A stretch of DNA of 52,101 nt from Thermoplasmata archaeon. GTDB taxonomy: Archaea; Thermoplasmatota; Thermoplasmata; UBA10834. A program made the translations under genes and the position numbers. The notes under the pieces were generated by a model that saw only the letters and a program-made list of their open reading frames with translations, was not told the DNA's origin and ran no database searches. Shown here one piece after another: positions 7,855 to 15,953 of the stretch (within the stretch, counting starts at the first letter, position 1; each line of letters begins with the position of its first letter). The stretch covers positions 75,885 through 127,985 of the forward strand of contig JAOTTD010000002.1 of assembly GCA_029864565.1 (NCBI GenBank), in the 5' to 3' direction.

Positions 7855-7954
7855 AAAGATATTTAACTGTGCGTTCTCGCGACGTAAAACAGAGCCAGTT
7901 GAAGCGTTCCCCGATCCTTCTCGTCCGTCCCCCAAACCCCTTCCCTTTTTCTGA
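7855..7954. repeat. repeat A, copy 1 (upstream flank of UPF0201)
   Basis: About 100 bp, roughly 85% identical in the same orientation to 9056-9156. Shared blocks include GCGTTCTCGCGACGT, TTGAAGCGTTCC and TCGTCCGTCCCCCAAACC. It begins with the TATA string and ends in CTTTTTCTGAT. Confidence 0.85.
7859..7867 (-). promoter_or_regulatory. TATA box of the UPF0201 operon
   Basis: GTTAAATAT on the minus strand, centred 26 bp before the ATG at 7837 (leaderless). The same AAAGATATTTAA string recurs at 9056-9067 and 10524-10535 (the DP1 promoter). Confidence 0.6.
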
Positions 7955-7973
7955 TTTCAATCAAACGGGGAAT
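7945..7973. repeat. repeat D, copy 1 (3' flank of 70-aa membrane protein gene)
   Basis: CTTTTTCTGATTTCAATCAA followed by ACGGGGAAT. It recurs at 8331-8358 with one base missing. Each copy sits just beyond the stop codon of a minus-strand gene. GATTTCAATC is itself a short inverted repeat. Confidence 0.8.
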
Positions 7974-7978
7974 GCCCT

Positions 7979-8191
7979 TCACTTAGTGAGCGCAATCATG
8001 AGGATTCCGATGAATCCCACCATGACAGCTACGATGCCAGCAGTTCCCAAGTACGGCTCAAACACCCTTTCGCCACCTCTCAAAAAGCACAATGATGCGA
8101 ACAGTAGCATTATCGCCCCTGCTATCAGAAGAGTCACGAAAGGTACAAGCTTGAAGGCCAACTTCGCCGTTCTCTCGTTCAATTGAACCAC
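7979..8191 (-). CDS. small two-TM membrane protein
   Basis: A 70-aa frame with two hydrophobic helices (LVPFVTLLIAGAIMLLFASL and GTAGIVAVMVGFIGILMIAL) joined by a charged turn. The start is GTG at 8191 or TTG at 8182. No clear ribosome-binding site is seen, so the start is uncertain. It lies in a repeat-bounded accessory block with three other membrane or exported protein genes on the same strand. Not recognised. Confidence 0.55.
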   Translation of the reverse strand: MVQLNERTAKLAFKLVPFVTLLIAGAIMLLFASLCFLRGGERVFEPYLGTAGIVAVMVGFIGILMIALTK

Positions 8192-8294
8192 TGCGTATCC
8201 GTCAGAACGCCATGCTCGAAGTCCGAATCGCTCTTGATGGCTTAAGGGCTTCTCTCAGAGGACCCTATTGCCTTTTCTCAACGGAGATTGTGCG

Positions 8295-8318
8295 GGAGAG
8301 GGGATTTGACACCTCTCC
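8295..8318. repeat. perfect 7-bp hairpin between two accessory genes
   Basis: GGAGAGG (8295-8301) and CCTCTCC (8312-8318) enclose a 10-base loop. It lies between repeat D copy 2 and a TTTTCTCA element. It may act as terminator or RNA-processing structure for the 172-aa gene. Confidence 0.5.
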
Positions 8319-8330
8319 GAGCCAGGCATC

Positions 8331-8358
8331 CTTTTTCTGATTTCAATCAACGGGGAAT
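8331..8358. repeat. repeat D, copy 2 (3' flank of 172-aa membrane protein gene)
   Basis: Same 28-29 bp element as at 7945-7973 with a one-base deletion. It lies 22 bp beyond the stop of the gene at 8380-8898. Confidence 0.8.
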
Positions 8359-8379
8359 AGCCAGTCGTGGCCAATCGAA

Positions 8380-8898
8380 TCACCGGTCTCCGGGAAGGAT
8401 GGTGAGGAGTCTACATGAGCGCTTCACCGGCTCAATGTCGTATTTCAGACCGGAATCATATGTCAAACCGACGTTAACTACGATGCTTGTGAGGGTCACG
8501 GCAGCGGCCACGAGGCCAAGATACAGGCCTACTCCAGGAGAGAACATTTCATTGCCGCTCAACTCGAAGGCTCGGAAGAACAGAGCGACCGCAGTGAGCT
8601 GGACTACGCCGCCCAATGGTGTTAAGACGGCGGTAATGGTGCCTGCAAGAAAGAGAATTGCAGGCCCCCAGAAACCAGAGCCTTGGTCTATGGGAGTGAA
8701 GCCCTCTGACGATTGAATTGTGGCTCCAAACGATCCAATCGCATCCATTAGATTCCAGCCGACACTGAAACTGACGGGCATGCCGTAGAAATCTGTGTAC
8801 GCGAAGGTTCGGAGTATCCAATCTGAGTACATTGCAGCGACGGCAGCTAAAGCACCCGCCAGACAGAGAGCATTCAGTCTTACCTTCATCGACTTCAT
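8380..8898 (-). CDS. integral membrane protein, about 4 TM segments
   Basis: A 172-aa protein with hydrophobic stretches near residues 10-30, 78-95, 95-112 and 120-145. A ~45-residue loop after the first helix contains Trp, Gly and Ser residues. The C-terminus is basic. The overall four-helix, large-first-loop layout resembles claudin-like or DUF membrane proteins, but no family is recognised. Start ATG at 8898 (a second ATG is 3 codons in). A TATA-like TAACAGATAAGG lies ~26 bp upstream, so it may be leaderless. Belongs to the repeat-bounded block. Confidence 0.65.
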   Translation of the reverse strand: MKSMKVRLNALCLAGALAAVAAMYSDWILRTFAYTDFYGMPVSFSVGWNLMDAIGSFGATIQSSEGFTPIDQGSGFWGPAILFLAGTITAVLTPLGGVVQLTAVALFFRAFELSGNEMFSPGVGLYLGLVAAAVTLTSIVVNVGLTYDSGLKYDIEPVKRSCRLLTILPGDR

Positions 8899-8933
8899 GA
8901 GATTATGCCTTATCTGTTATGATTCTTTCCCTG

Positions 8934-8960
8934 GCATTCCGCCCATATGGCCTTTTCTCA
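8934..8960. repeat. repeat E, copy 1 (5' flank of 172-aa gene)
   Basis: GCATTCCGCCCATATGGCCT followed by TTTCTCA. It recurs at 10285-10311 with one mismatch (26 of 27). Each copy lies upstream of a minus-strand accessory gene. The final CCTTTTCTCA also occurs at 8271-8280 and 10419-10428. Confidence 0.85.
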
Positions 8961-9067
8961 GAGCGACGAATCTCCGCCCGTGGCGCCGCGAAAAGGACAA
9001 AGCATTGAACAACGAATAAGCGAGTCGTACGTACTTGTGCGCTGGACGGATTCGCAAAGATATTTAA
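8951..9067. repeat. repeat B, copy 1 (extra copy of the DP1 promoter region)
   Basis: A 117-bp segment identical at 116 of 117 positions to 10419-10535, the DNA directly upstream of the PolD small subunit gene. It ends in the same AAAGATATTTAA TATA string, but here repeat A copy 2 follows instead of a gene. The string is therefore the joint between B and A. Confidence 0.95.
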
Positions 9068-9156
9068 CCTTGCGTTCTCGCGACGTGAAACCGTACCACT
9101 TGAAGCGTTCCCTGGTCCATCTCGTCCGTCCCCCAAACCTCTTTCATTTTTCTGAT
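9056..9156. repeat. repeat A, copy 2
   Basis: About 100 bp, ~85% identical to 7855-7954. It is fused on its left to repeat B copy 1 at the shared TATA string. It lies just beyond the 3' end of the exported protein gene at 9162-9692. Confidence 0.85.
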
Positions 9157-9161
9157 AACCC

Positions 9162-9692
9162 CTACGATTGGCCCGTGAAGGTTATCCCGGCGCCTATTTC
9201 CCCGCCCGTCGGCTCGAATATCAGAACCAGTCTGTACGTTGTCTCTGTCGAAAGGCCTGTAGCTCCGGCCTCAGTGAAGACTTGAATGTAGTCCTTGCCA
9301 CTCACGTAGCCGTCTCCGACTCTGTCAAACGCCCAACAGTACACGTCAATATCGCCGAGAGCTGTCGCTCCCGTAGACGTAAGGTTCACCGATGCCCACG
9401 AACCATCGTCCAGGTCCCTTGTCCGAGGGCTCCACTCGGCGAAGTTGGTGTCGTCCGTCAGCCGCACCGTAACGTCGTTCCATGGCACCTCATAGTCCGT
9501 AATCACCACGATGTTTACCTGAACGCCGTTTGTCACGGTGTATTTCGAATACACTGCTGAGGGCGTATGGTGGTATGTGCGCGCATCGCTTATGCCGAGC
9601 GAATAAATCGTGAGCCACAAAACTGCGGCGATTCCCATTGCAGCCAAAGCTCTGAATGCCCTGTGCTTCCTGGTTCCACTCTCAGTTCTCAT
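9162..9692 (-). CDS. exported or membrane-anchored beta-rich protein
   Basis: A 176-aa protein starting at ATG 9690-9692 with AGGAGG five bases upstream. A longer frame exists but would overlap the upstream gene. A basic start (RTESGTRKHRAFR) is followed by one hydrophobic helix (ALAAMGIAAVLWLTIYSLGI), so it is exported or anchored, with the rest outside. The outer part is rich in beta-type Thr/Val/Asp segments (VVITDYEVPWNDVTVRL). No cleavage motif of the pilin class is evident. It starts 8 bp after the stop of the 5-TM gene, so the two form an operon. Not recognised. Confidence 0.65.
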   Translation of the reverse strand: MRTESGTRKHRAFRALAAMGIAAVLWLTIYSLGISDARTYHHTPSAVYSKYTVTNGVQVNIVVITDYEVPWNDVTVRLTDDTNFAEWSPRTRDLDDGSWASVNLTSTGATALGDIDVYCWAFDRVGDGYVSGKDYIQVFTEAGATGLSTETTYRLVLIFEPTGGEIGAGITFTGQS

Positions 9693-9700
9693 AAAGCCTC

Positions 9701-10234
9701 CTACCAGAATAGGACGAGGAAGAATGAAATCAGGTAGGCTGGGATGGCTGTGGCTATCGAGAGGATTCGCCAAGCGCCCCTTCTCCCCTCCAATCGGTTC
9801 CATTCGATTACTGTGACTGTGCCCTGAACGAGACCTATTGTCATGGCTGGAAGAAAGAAGAGGTCTATGTCGTATCGCCAGTCAAGTTCATCCCAGAACC
9901 ACATAACGAGCCAGACTGTAGTAATGTAGATTGAGGACACGGAGACAAGTATGACTGAGGCTAGGCCTCCCGTGTTCTTCAGGCGGCTCAGAGGGTATCT
10001 GTAAGCCATCAAACCGAGAAGGGCAATCGCACAACCGGCCCATATCGATGCCGTGAACCATGCCGCAGAGTTCACCCACCCCGACAGCTTCAGATGGTAA
10101 ATGAGTACCAGACTAATGGAATACAGTAGGATGATTCCTGGTGCCGCCGCCAGCACACGCCCGCGCTCGCCCACCCTTATGAATGTGGTTACATGTTGCG
10201 CTCGGAAACGATGTCTACGAACTTCATCTTCCAA
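9701..10234 (-). CDS. integral membrane protein with five predicted TM segments
   Basis: A 177-aa protein. Hydrophobic segments lie near residues 28-48, 57-80, 90-115, 123-145 and 158-177, with a basic N-terminal tail. The frame begins at a TTG codon (10234). A GAGGAAG lies upstream, and a TTTATCTT box near 10268 is about right for a leaderless or short-leader transcript. A GTG at residue 21 is an alternative. First gene of the pair with the exported protein; the pair sits between repeats A copy 2 and E copy 2. Not recognised. Confidence 0.6.
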   Translation of the reverse strand: MEDEVRRHRFRAQHVTTFIRVGERGRVLAAAPGIILLYSISLVLIYHLKLSGWVNSAAWFTASIWAGCAIALLGLMAYRYPLSRLKNTGGLASVILVSVSSIYITTVWLVMWFWDELDWRYDIDLFFLPAMTIGLVQGTVTVIEWNRLEGRRGAWRILSIATAIPAYLISFFLVLFW

Positions 10235-10284
10235 GCCGCTTCCTCAGGTCTCAAGATGACCTTGCGAAGATAAAGATGTTACAT

Positions 10285-10311
10285 GCATTCCGCCCATACG
10301 GCCTTTTCTCA
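10285..10311. repeat. repeat E, copy 2
   Basis: Matches 8934-8960 at 26 of 27 bases, upstream of the 5-TM gene. Here it is separated from the following B copy by about 107 bp of unique DNA (10312-10418), whereas at the other site E and B overlap. Confidence 0.85.
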
Positions 10312-10418
10312 CGGAATGGTGGGCCCAACCGGACTCGAGACCGAGATTCTGGCTGAAATCTAATCTGCAATCTGGGGTTTCCGAGAGAGAGCGCAGCAAA
10401 CCCCTTTCTTCTCCATGA

Positions 10419-10535
10419 CCTTTTCTCAGAGCGACGAATCTCCGCCCGTGGCGCCGCGACAAGGACAAAGCATTGAACAACGAATAAGCGAGTCGTACGT
10501 ACTTGTGCGCTGGACGGATTCGCAAAGATATTTAA
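10419..10535. repeat. repeat B, copy 2 (native DP1 promoter region)
   Basis: The 117-bp segment directly upstream of the PolD small subunit gene, including its TATA box. Near-identical copy at 8951-9067. Confidence 0.95.
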
Positions 10536-10536
10536 A
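10528..10536 (+). promoter_or_regulatory. TATA box of the PolD small subunit gene
   Basis: ATATTTAAA, centred 30 bp before the ATG at 10562. It supports that start over the longer frame that opens at 10415 inside repeat B. Confidence 0.65.
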
Positions 10537-10561
10537 CTCGTCCGCGATAGATTCGGCGAAG

Positions 10562-12031
10562 ATGAAGAAGAGCTTTCTCAACACGTTTGGCGAGAAGGGC
10601 ATCCTACTCGACCCGAGTGCCATCGAGATTCTGATGGGATTGCGTGACGCCGAGGAATGCGCTGAGCGAATCATCAAAGACTCGGGGAACCGACCGTTGG
10701 TGCTCACGAAGGAAGACATCGCAAGATACGCCTGCGCGGACCCCGCCAGTGTTGAGAATTCTGCGCGAAGAGGGCATGATCGCGACACCGCACGCACCAC
10801 GTCTGTAGGGGCCAGCCGACTGCCTGCGCCAACGCGCGGTGTGAAGGTGCTGAAGGACATAACCGGCAACTCGACCTGCGTAGGCAATGTGATCGACTTC
10901 GCCAAGCTCTTCAAGGACCGCTACTCGACGCTCAAGAAGATGCTGTCCAAGAGGAGGGAACTTGCGGGGTTGATGCCCATTGCCAGGGCGCGCAAGCTCG
11001 AGCGGGACCTCAGGTTCGCTGGCATCGTCAACGATTCGCGGTCCACGAAGAACGGCCACACTCTGATCGAGATGGAAGACGAAACCGACAAGATACAGGT
11101 CCTTGTCCTCAAGAACTCAATCAGGGGAAATGAGGCGATCTTCAAGGACGAGGTTCTCGGGGTCGTCGGGTCGTTCAGCAAGGACGGCAAGATAGTCATA
11201 GCTAAAGACATCATCAGACCGGACGTGCCGCTGACGAGCGGCATCACGCCCAACGGGTCGGAATCGGTCGTCGCGTTCGTATCTGATGTCCACATCGGCA
11301 GCAACACGTTCCTTGACAAGGAGTGGAGCAGGCTCGTCGGGTGGCTCAGGAAGGATCCCGTCGCCAAGGACATAGGCTACATAGTCATGCCTGGAGACCT
11401 CGTTGACGGCATTGGCATATATCCTGGGCAAGAGGACGAGCTCCGAATAGACGACGTGTACGCGCAGTATGCCGCGCTTTCCGAAGCCATCAAGGATTTT
11501 CCTGACTGGATACAGGTGGTCATGATGCCCGGAAACCATGACGCTGTCCGCCTGGCGGAGCCACAACCCGCGTTATCGAACGACATCACGAGCCTGTTCG
11601 ACCCCGCCGTCAAGTTCGTCGGGAATCCATGCTATCTGGAAATCGAAGGTCGCACGATCCTGGCATATCACGGAAAGAGCATCGACGACTTCAACTCTGG
11701 AGCGCGTCATCTCAACTACACGAATCCCGAGGAGGCGATGAAAGAGATGCTCAAGCGGAGGCACCTCGCGCCCGTGTACGGCGACAAGACGCCGTTAGCC
11801 CCCGAACAGAAGGACTACCTCGTCATCAACATCGTCCCCGACATCTTCGTGACAGGGCACGTACATGTGTGCAAGCTCGACGAGTACAGAGGCATCAAGC
11901 TCATAAATGCCTCCGCGTGGCAGTCGCAAACGGCATTCCAACGGATGCACAACCAGATGCCGGATCCCGCCAAGGTGCCCATGGTTCACCTTGGCACTGG
12001 CGACTGCTGGGTGGAGTCGTTCTCATCGTGA
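10562..12031 (+). CDS. polB: DNA polymerase D small subunit DP1 (3'-5' exonuclease)
   Basis: A 489-aa small subunit of the euryarchaeal family D replicative polymerase, which carries proofreading exonuclease activity and pairs with DP2 (not in the window). An OB-fold region (~150-230) precedes a calcineurin-type phosphoesterase domain. Its metal motifs are intact: SDVHIGS near 240, PGDLVDG near 276, PGNHDAVR near 321, AYHGKS near 372 and VTGHVHV near 430. The N-terminal helical domain is shorter than in many DP1s, with an Arg/Thr-rich linker (ENSARRGHDRDTARTT). The start at 10562 is set by the TATA box. Convergent with the ATP synthase operon, 4 bp from the microprotein stop. Confidence 0.95.
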   Translation: MKKSFLNTFGEKGILLDPSAIEILMGLRDAEECAERIIKDSGNRPLVLTKEDIARYACADPASVENSARRGHDRDTARTTSVGASRLPAPTRGVKVLKDITGNSTCVGNVIDFAKLFKDRYSTLKKMLSKRRELAGLMPIARARKLERDLRFAGIVNDSRSTKNGHTLIEMEDETDKIQVLVLKNSIRGNEAIFKDEVLGVVGSFSKDGKIVIAKDIIRPDVPLTSGITPNGSESVVAFVSDVHIGSNTFLDKEWSRLVGWLRKDPVAKDIGYIVMPGDLVDGIGIYPGQEDELRIDDVYAQYAALSEAIKDFPDWIQVVMMPGNHDAVRLAEPQPALSNDITSLFDPAVKFVGNPCYLEIEGRTILAYHGKSIDDFNSGARHLNYTNPEEAMKEMLKRRHLAPVYGDKTPLAPEQKDYLVINIVPDIFVTGHVHVCKLDEYRGIKLINASAWQSQTAFQRMHNQMPDPAKVPMVHLGTGDCWVESFSS

Positions 12032-12035
12032 TTCA

Positions 12036-12161
12036 TCAGCCGAGGAGATCCTGGATTATGTAGTAGAACCCTATCGCGATCAGGACGATACTCGACCAGA
12101 ACGCTATCCACACTATCCAGAGGAGCTTCGACCTGTCTCTGAGCAGTTCCTCGAGCTTCAC
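12036..12161 (-). CDS. 41-aa single-TM microprotein at the end of the ATP synthase operon
   Basis: A short minus-strand frame starting with GTG at 12159-12161, four bases after the atpD stop codon. It has a charged amphipathic start (MKLEELLRDRSK), then one strongly hydrophobic helix (LLWIVWIAFWSSIVLIAIGF) and a short tail (YYIIQDLLG). Length, position and the lack of stop codons in a hydrophobic frame argue for a real coupled gene, but there is no clear ribosome-binding site. A Trp-rich single helix next to the D (central stalk) gene could be an assembly or regulatory subunit. That is inference. Confidence 0.6.
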   Translation of the reverse strand: MKLEELLRDRSKLLWIVWIAFWSSIVLIAIGFYYIIQDLLG

Positions 12162-12165
12162 AGGA

Positions 12166-12810
12166 TCACGCCTCGGCTTTCCTCGCGGCCTTCTTCTTCT
12201 TGATCTTCTTGAGCCTGAAGATGTTGTCCCGCTCCATCTCCTCCAGACGGAATCGGATGAATCGCTCGATCTCCTCGAGCTCAGGCAACATCTTGAACTC
12301 CAGCGCGTTGACCCTGCGCTTGGTCCTCTCGATCTCGTCGAGCAATTTCTTCATGGTCGTCTCGAGCTCGGCCGCCTTCACGACCGTCTCCACCAACCGC
12401 TCGTACGCGTCCGCGGCCTCGTCTATCCGTGGGGAGGTGCCGATGACGCCGTAGCCTCGCTCGTCAAGCGGAGCGATGATCCTAGACGACGTAATCTCCG
12501 GGACAACCACACCCATCAGGTTGCGTATCTTGAGCTGTATCTCCGGATGGATGGTGAGGGCGTATGCTGCTGAGCGCACGGCGATGGCACCATCCACCGC
12601 GTTCGCCACCGCTATCTTCTCAGACGCGTCCCTGTATTGCTTGGCTATCTCTGTCCTCAGGTCCTTTGCTCTGTCGAGGATCTCGAAGAACTCGAGGATC
12701 AGGCCGTCCCTCTTCAGTTTCAGAATCTTGTGGCCGTTCTTGGTCAACCTGATCTTCCTGGTGACTTCGAGCAGCTCTGAGCGGGTCGGCTGGACTTCTC
12801 TTATCGGCAT
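12166..12810 (-). CDS. atpD: A-type ATP synthase subunit D
   Basis: A 214-aa central-stalk subunit that transmits rotation between the A3B3 head and the membrane ring. The family start is seen (EVQPTRSELLEVTRKIRLTK, then a GHKILKLKRD-type segment). Two long helices form the coiled coil, and the C-terminal helix contains RRVNALEFKMLPELEEIERF, a hallmark of subunit D. The tail is Lys/Ala-rich (KKIKKKKAARKAEA). It follows atpB by 6 bp in the operon. Confidence 0.96.
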   Translation of the reverse strand: MPIREVQPTRSELLEVTRKIRLTKNGHKILKLKRDGLILEFFEILDRAKDLRTEIAKQYRDASEKIAVANAVDGAIAVRSAAYALTIHPEIQLKIRNLMGVVVPEITSSRIIAPLDERGYGVIGTSPRIDEAADAYERLVETVVKAAELETTMKKLLDEIERTKRRVNALEFKMLPELEEIERFIRFRLEEMERDNIFRLKKIKKKKAARKAEA

Positions 12811-12816
12811 CCTACC

Positions 12817-14193
12817 TCACTTCTTCGTCGATGGATGGTACTTCTCGATCAGCTTGCGATCTATCTTCGTGAGCGAGTCGATCGGCAACGTCGACAGGAG
12901 CTCCCATGCCAGATCCAGTGTCTGGTCGATCGTCCTGTCCTCGTTCATGTCCTGTCTCACGAACCTGCCCTCGAAGGAGTCGGCGAAATCAAGGAACTTC
13001 CTGTCCCTCTCGGAAAGGGCCTCCTTGCCGACGATCGCGACGAGCCCTCGGAGGTCCCTGCCCTCGGCGTAGGCGGCGTACAGCTGGTCGGACACCGCGC
13101 GATGGTCCTCCCTGGTGTGGCCCTCGCCTATGCCCTGGCCCATCAGCCTGGAGAGCGACCTCTCGACCGCCACGGGCGGGAATATGCCCTTCCTGTGCAG
13201 CTCCCTCGACGCTACTATCTGCCCCTCCGTGATATAGCCCGTCAGGTCCGGTATCGGGTGCGTGATATCATCCCCAGGCATGGAGAGGATTGGGAACTGA
13301 GTGATCGACCCTCGCTTGTTCTTGATTCTGCCGGCACGCTCGTACATGTTCGCCAGGTCGGTGTACATGTATCCAGGGTATCCACGTCGCGCGGGAACCT
13401 CCTCCCTTGCAGCCCCTATTTGCCTGAGCGCCTCGCAGTAGTTTGTGAGGTCCGTCAGGATGACGAGCACGTGCATGCCGAGGTCGAACGCCAGGTACTC
13501 GGCCGTCGTGAGCGCCAACTTCGGCGTAAGCAGCCTCTCGATGGCCGGGTCGTCCGCGAGGTTGAGGAACACGACGGCGCGCTTGAGCGCGCCCGTCCTC
13601 TCGAAGTCCTTCATGAAGTACTGCGCCTCCTCGCTCGTTATGCCCATGGCGCCGAAGACGACCGCGAAGTCCTCCTTCTCGCCGAGCACCTTGGCCTGTC
13701 GGGCTATCTGAAGCGCGATGTCGTTGTGCGGCAGGCCCGAGCCGGAGAATATCGGGAGTTTCTGTCCCCTGACGAGCGTGTTCATCCCATCGATCGACGA
13801 TATGCCTGTCTGGATGAACTCCCTCGGATTGTCTCGGGCGTATGGGTTTATCGCCGCACCGATGATCTCCAGCCGCTTCTCGGGTATTATCGGCGGGCCC
13901 TTGTCGAGCGGGTCACCCGAGCCGGAGAGAATCCTGCCGAGCATGTCCTTCGACACTGGCATCTTCAACGTCTCTCCCAGGAACTTCACGCCTGAGGCGT
14001 TGTCGATGCCCCCGGTTCCCTCGAACACCTGCACGACGACCAGTTCCTCGGATGTGTCGAGCACCTGCCCCCTCTTAGTGGAGCCGTCGGGAAGCGCTAT
14101 ACTGACGAGCTCGCCGTACGCCACAGGCTCGGTCTTCTCCACGAACACGAGCGGACCGGCGATCTGGCAGATCGTGTGATACTCCTTGGTCAT
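12817..14193 (-). CDS. atpB: A-type ATP synthase subunit B
   Basis: A 458-aa non-catalytic nucleotide-binding subunit of the A3B3 hexamer. It shows the B-type features: [20 protein letters not shown] in place of a true P-loop, [36 protein letters not shown], and the [19 protein letters not shown] and [20 protein letters not shown] segments. Full family length. It follows atpA by 3 bp. Confidence 0.97.
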   Translation of the reverse strand: MTKEYHTICQIAGPLVFVEKTEPVAYGELVSIALPDGSTKRGQVLDTSEELVVVQVFEGTGGIDNASGVKFLGETLKMPVSKDMLGRILSGSGDPLDKGPPIIPEKRLEIIGAAINPYARDNPREFIQTGISSIDGMNTLVRGQKLPIFSGSGLPHNDIALQIARQAKVLGEKEDFAVVFGAMGITSEEAQYFMKDFERTGALKRAVVFLNLADDPAIERLLTPKLALTTAEYLAFDLGMHVLVILTDLTNYCEALRQIGAAREEVPARRGYPGYMYTDLANMYERAGRIKNKRGSITQFPILSMPGDDITHPIPDLTGYITEGQIVASRELHRKGIFPPVAVERSLSRLMGQGIGEGHTREDHRAVSDQLYAAYAEGRDLRGLVAIVGKEALSERDRKFLDFADSFEGRFVRQDMNEDRTIDQTLDLAWELLSTLPIDSLTKIDRKLIEKYHPSTKK

Positions 14194-14196
14194 GCG

Positions 14197-15933
14197 TCAC
14201 ACCCCCAGCCCGGAGAACTCCGTCTCCATCTGTCCCGCGATGGCTTTCAGGCCCTTGTCCATCTCCTCTTCGAACTTGAGCTTGCCCAGGTCTACCCTGC
14301 ACTTCAGCGTCTGGACCTTCTCCAACGATACCTCCAGTGACACGGCCTTCTTGGCGAGCTCGGAGTACTTCCGAATCGCGTTCATGTACTCGTACTGCCG
14401 CTTGAGCGGGCTGTACGTGTCGACGGGGTGGTACGCGCTCTGCTGGAGGAAGAACTCGCGGATCATCCTCGCGACATCGAGCGTGAGCCTCTGCTCCTCT
14501 GGCAGCGCGTCCGCGCCGACCAGTTGGACTATCTCCTGCAGCTCGGATTCCTGCTGCAGTGTCTCCATCGCCCACAATCTCAGGGCGCCCCAGTCCTCCG
14601 CGACGTTCTTACGGTACCATTCCTCGAGGATGGGGCTGTACAGCGAATAGGATGTGAGCCAGTTGATCGCCGGGAAGTGCCTCCTCTCCCTCAGTTTCGA
14701 GTCGAGCGCCCAGAACACCTTGACTATCCTCAGGGTGTTCTGAGTGACCGGTTCGCTGAAGTCTCCTCCGGACGGGGAGACCGCACCGATGACGGATATC
14801 GACCCCGTTGGTCCTGCGAGCGTCTTCACCCTGCCGCATCTCTCGTAGAACTCCGACAGCCTCGACGCCAGATACGCGGGATAACCCTCTTCGCCGGGCA
14901 TCTCCTCCAGACGAGAAGATATCTCCCTCATCGCCTCTGCCCACCTCGATGTCGAGTCTGCCATGAGCGACACATCGTATCCCATGTCCCTGTAGTACTC
15001 CGCCACCGTAATGCCCGTGTAGACCGACGCCTCTCGTGCCGCCACCGGCATGTTCGACGTGTTGGCTATCAGCGTTGTCCGGCCCATCAACGGCTTGCCC
15101 GTCCTTGGGTCTTCGAGCTCGGGGAACGATGTGAGCACCTCGGTCATCTCGTTGCCGCGCTCGCCGCAGCCCACGTAGATGACGATGTGGGCATCGCTCC
15201 ACTTGGACAGCTGTTGCGAGGTGACCGTCTTGCCGGTTCCGAACCCGCCCGGGATGGCGGCCGTGCCACCCTTCGCCAACGGGAAGAGCGTGTCAAGCAC
15301 CCTCTGGCCAGTGACCAACGGGATGTCCGGCAGCAGCTTCTCGGCGTACGGCCTCGCCGTCCTGACGGGCCACTTCTGCATCATCCTAAGTTTGTGGCCG
15401 GAATCCAGTTCACCGATGGCTTCCTCGACCGTGAATTCGCCAGCGGATATCGACTTCACCTTTCCGCGGACCTTCGGAGGTAGCATGACCTTGTGCACCA
15501 GGTTGCCCTCGGGCACCTCGCCGATAACCATGCCACCCTGGAGCTCGTCCCCCTGCTTGACGGTCGGCTTGAACTTCCACTTCTTCTCGCGGTCCAGCCC
15601 TGGGGCGGTGACGCCTCGGGACACGAAATCGCCCTGCTTCTCCATCAGGACGGGGAGCGGCCTCTGCACACCGTCGTAGATGCTGGAGAGCAGTCCTGGC
15701 CCGAGTTCCACCTGCAGCGGCTCGCCCGTGTTGCTCACCGGCTCCCCGGGACGTATGCCCGATGTGTCCTCGTAGACCTGTATGATGGACCTGTCGCCCA
15801 CGAGCTTGATGACCTCGCCCATCAGGCTGAGATCTCCGACGAGGACGACGTCGTACATCCTCGGAGATATGCCCTCCGCGGTGACGACTGGTCCGGCTAC
15901 CCTTACGATCTTTCCCTTGCCCTGTTCCACCAT
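14197..15933 (-). CDS. atpA: A-type ATP synthase catalytic subunit A
   Basis: A 578-aa catalytic subunit. The P-loop is [18 protein letters not shown] (~residue 228). The family-specific insert region lies between ~115 and 190, followed by the [11 protein letters not shown] and [20 protein letters not shown] motifs. No intein interrupts the P-loop region, although atpA inteins occur in other archaea. The upstream spacer carries AGGAGGAGC. It lies between atpF (20 bp) and atpB. Confidence 0.97.
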   Translation of the reverse strand: MVEQGKGKIVRVAGPVVTAEGISPRMYDVVLVGDLSLMGEVIKLVGDRSIIQVYEDTSGIRPGEPVSNTGEPLQVELGPGLLSSIYDGVQRPLPVLMEKQGDFVSRGVTAPGLDREKKWKFKPTVKQGDELQGGMVIGEVPEGNLVHKVMLPPKVRGKVKSISAGEFTVEEAIGELDSGHKLRMMQKWPVRTARPYAEKLLPDIPLVTGQRVLDTLFPLAKGGTAAIPGGFGTGKTVTSQQLSKWSDAHIVIYVGCGERGNEMTEVLTSFPELEDPRTGKPLMGRTTLIANTSNMPVAAREASVYTGITVAEYYRDMGYDVSLMADSTSRWAEAMREISSRLEEMPGEEGYPAYLASRLSEFYERCGRVKTLAGPTGSISVIGAVSPSGGDFSEPVTQNTLRIVKVFWALDSKLRERRHFPAINWLTSYSLYSPILEEWYRKNVAEDWGALRLWAMETLQQESELQEIVQLVGADALPEEQRLTLDVARMIREFFLQQSAYHPVDTYSPLKRQYEYMNAIRKYSELAKKAVSLEVSLEKVQTLKCRVDLGKLKFEEEMDKGLKAIAGQMETEFSGLGV

Positions 15934-15953
15934 ATGGATCCGCTCCTCCTACA

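Noticed and set aside
8903-9136. 77-codon minus-strand frame across the B/A joint
   Set aside because: It lies wholly in duplicated promoter DNA, has no hydrophobic or family features and no ribosome-binding site.
10415-10561. 49-codon N-terminal extension of the PolD small subunit
   Set aside because: It would be encoded by repeat B and the TATA box itself; the promoter position fixes the start at 10562.
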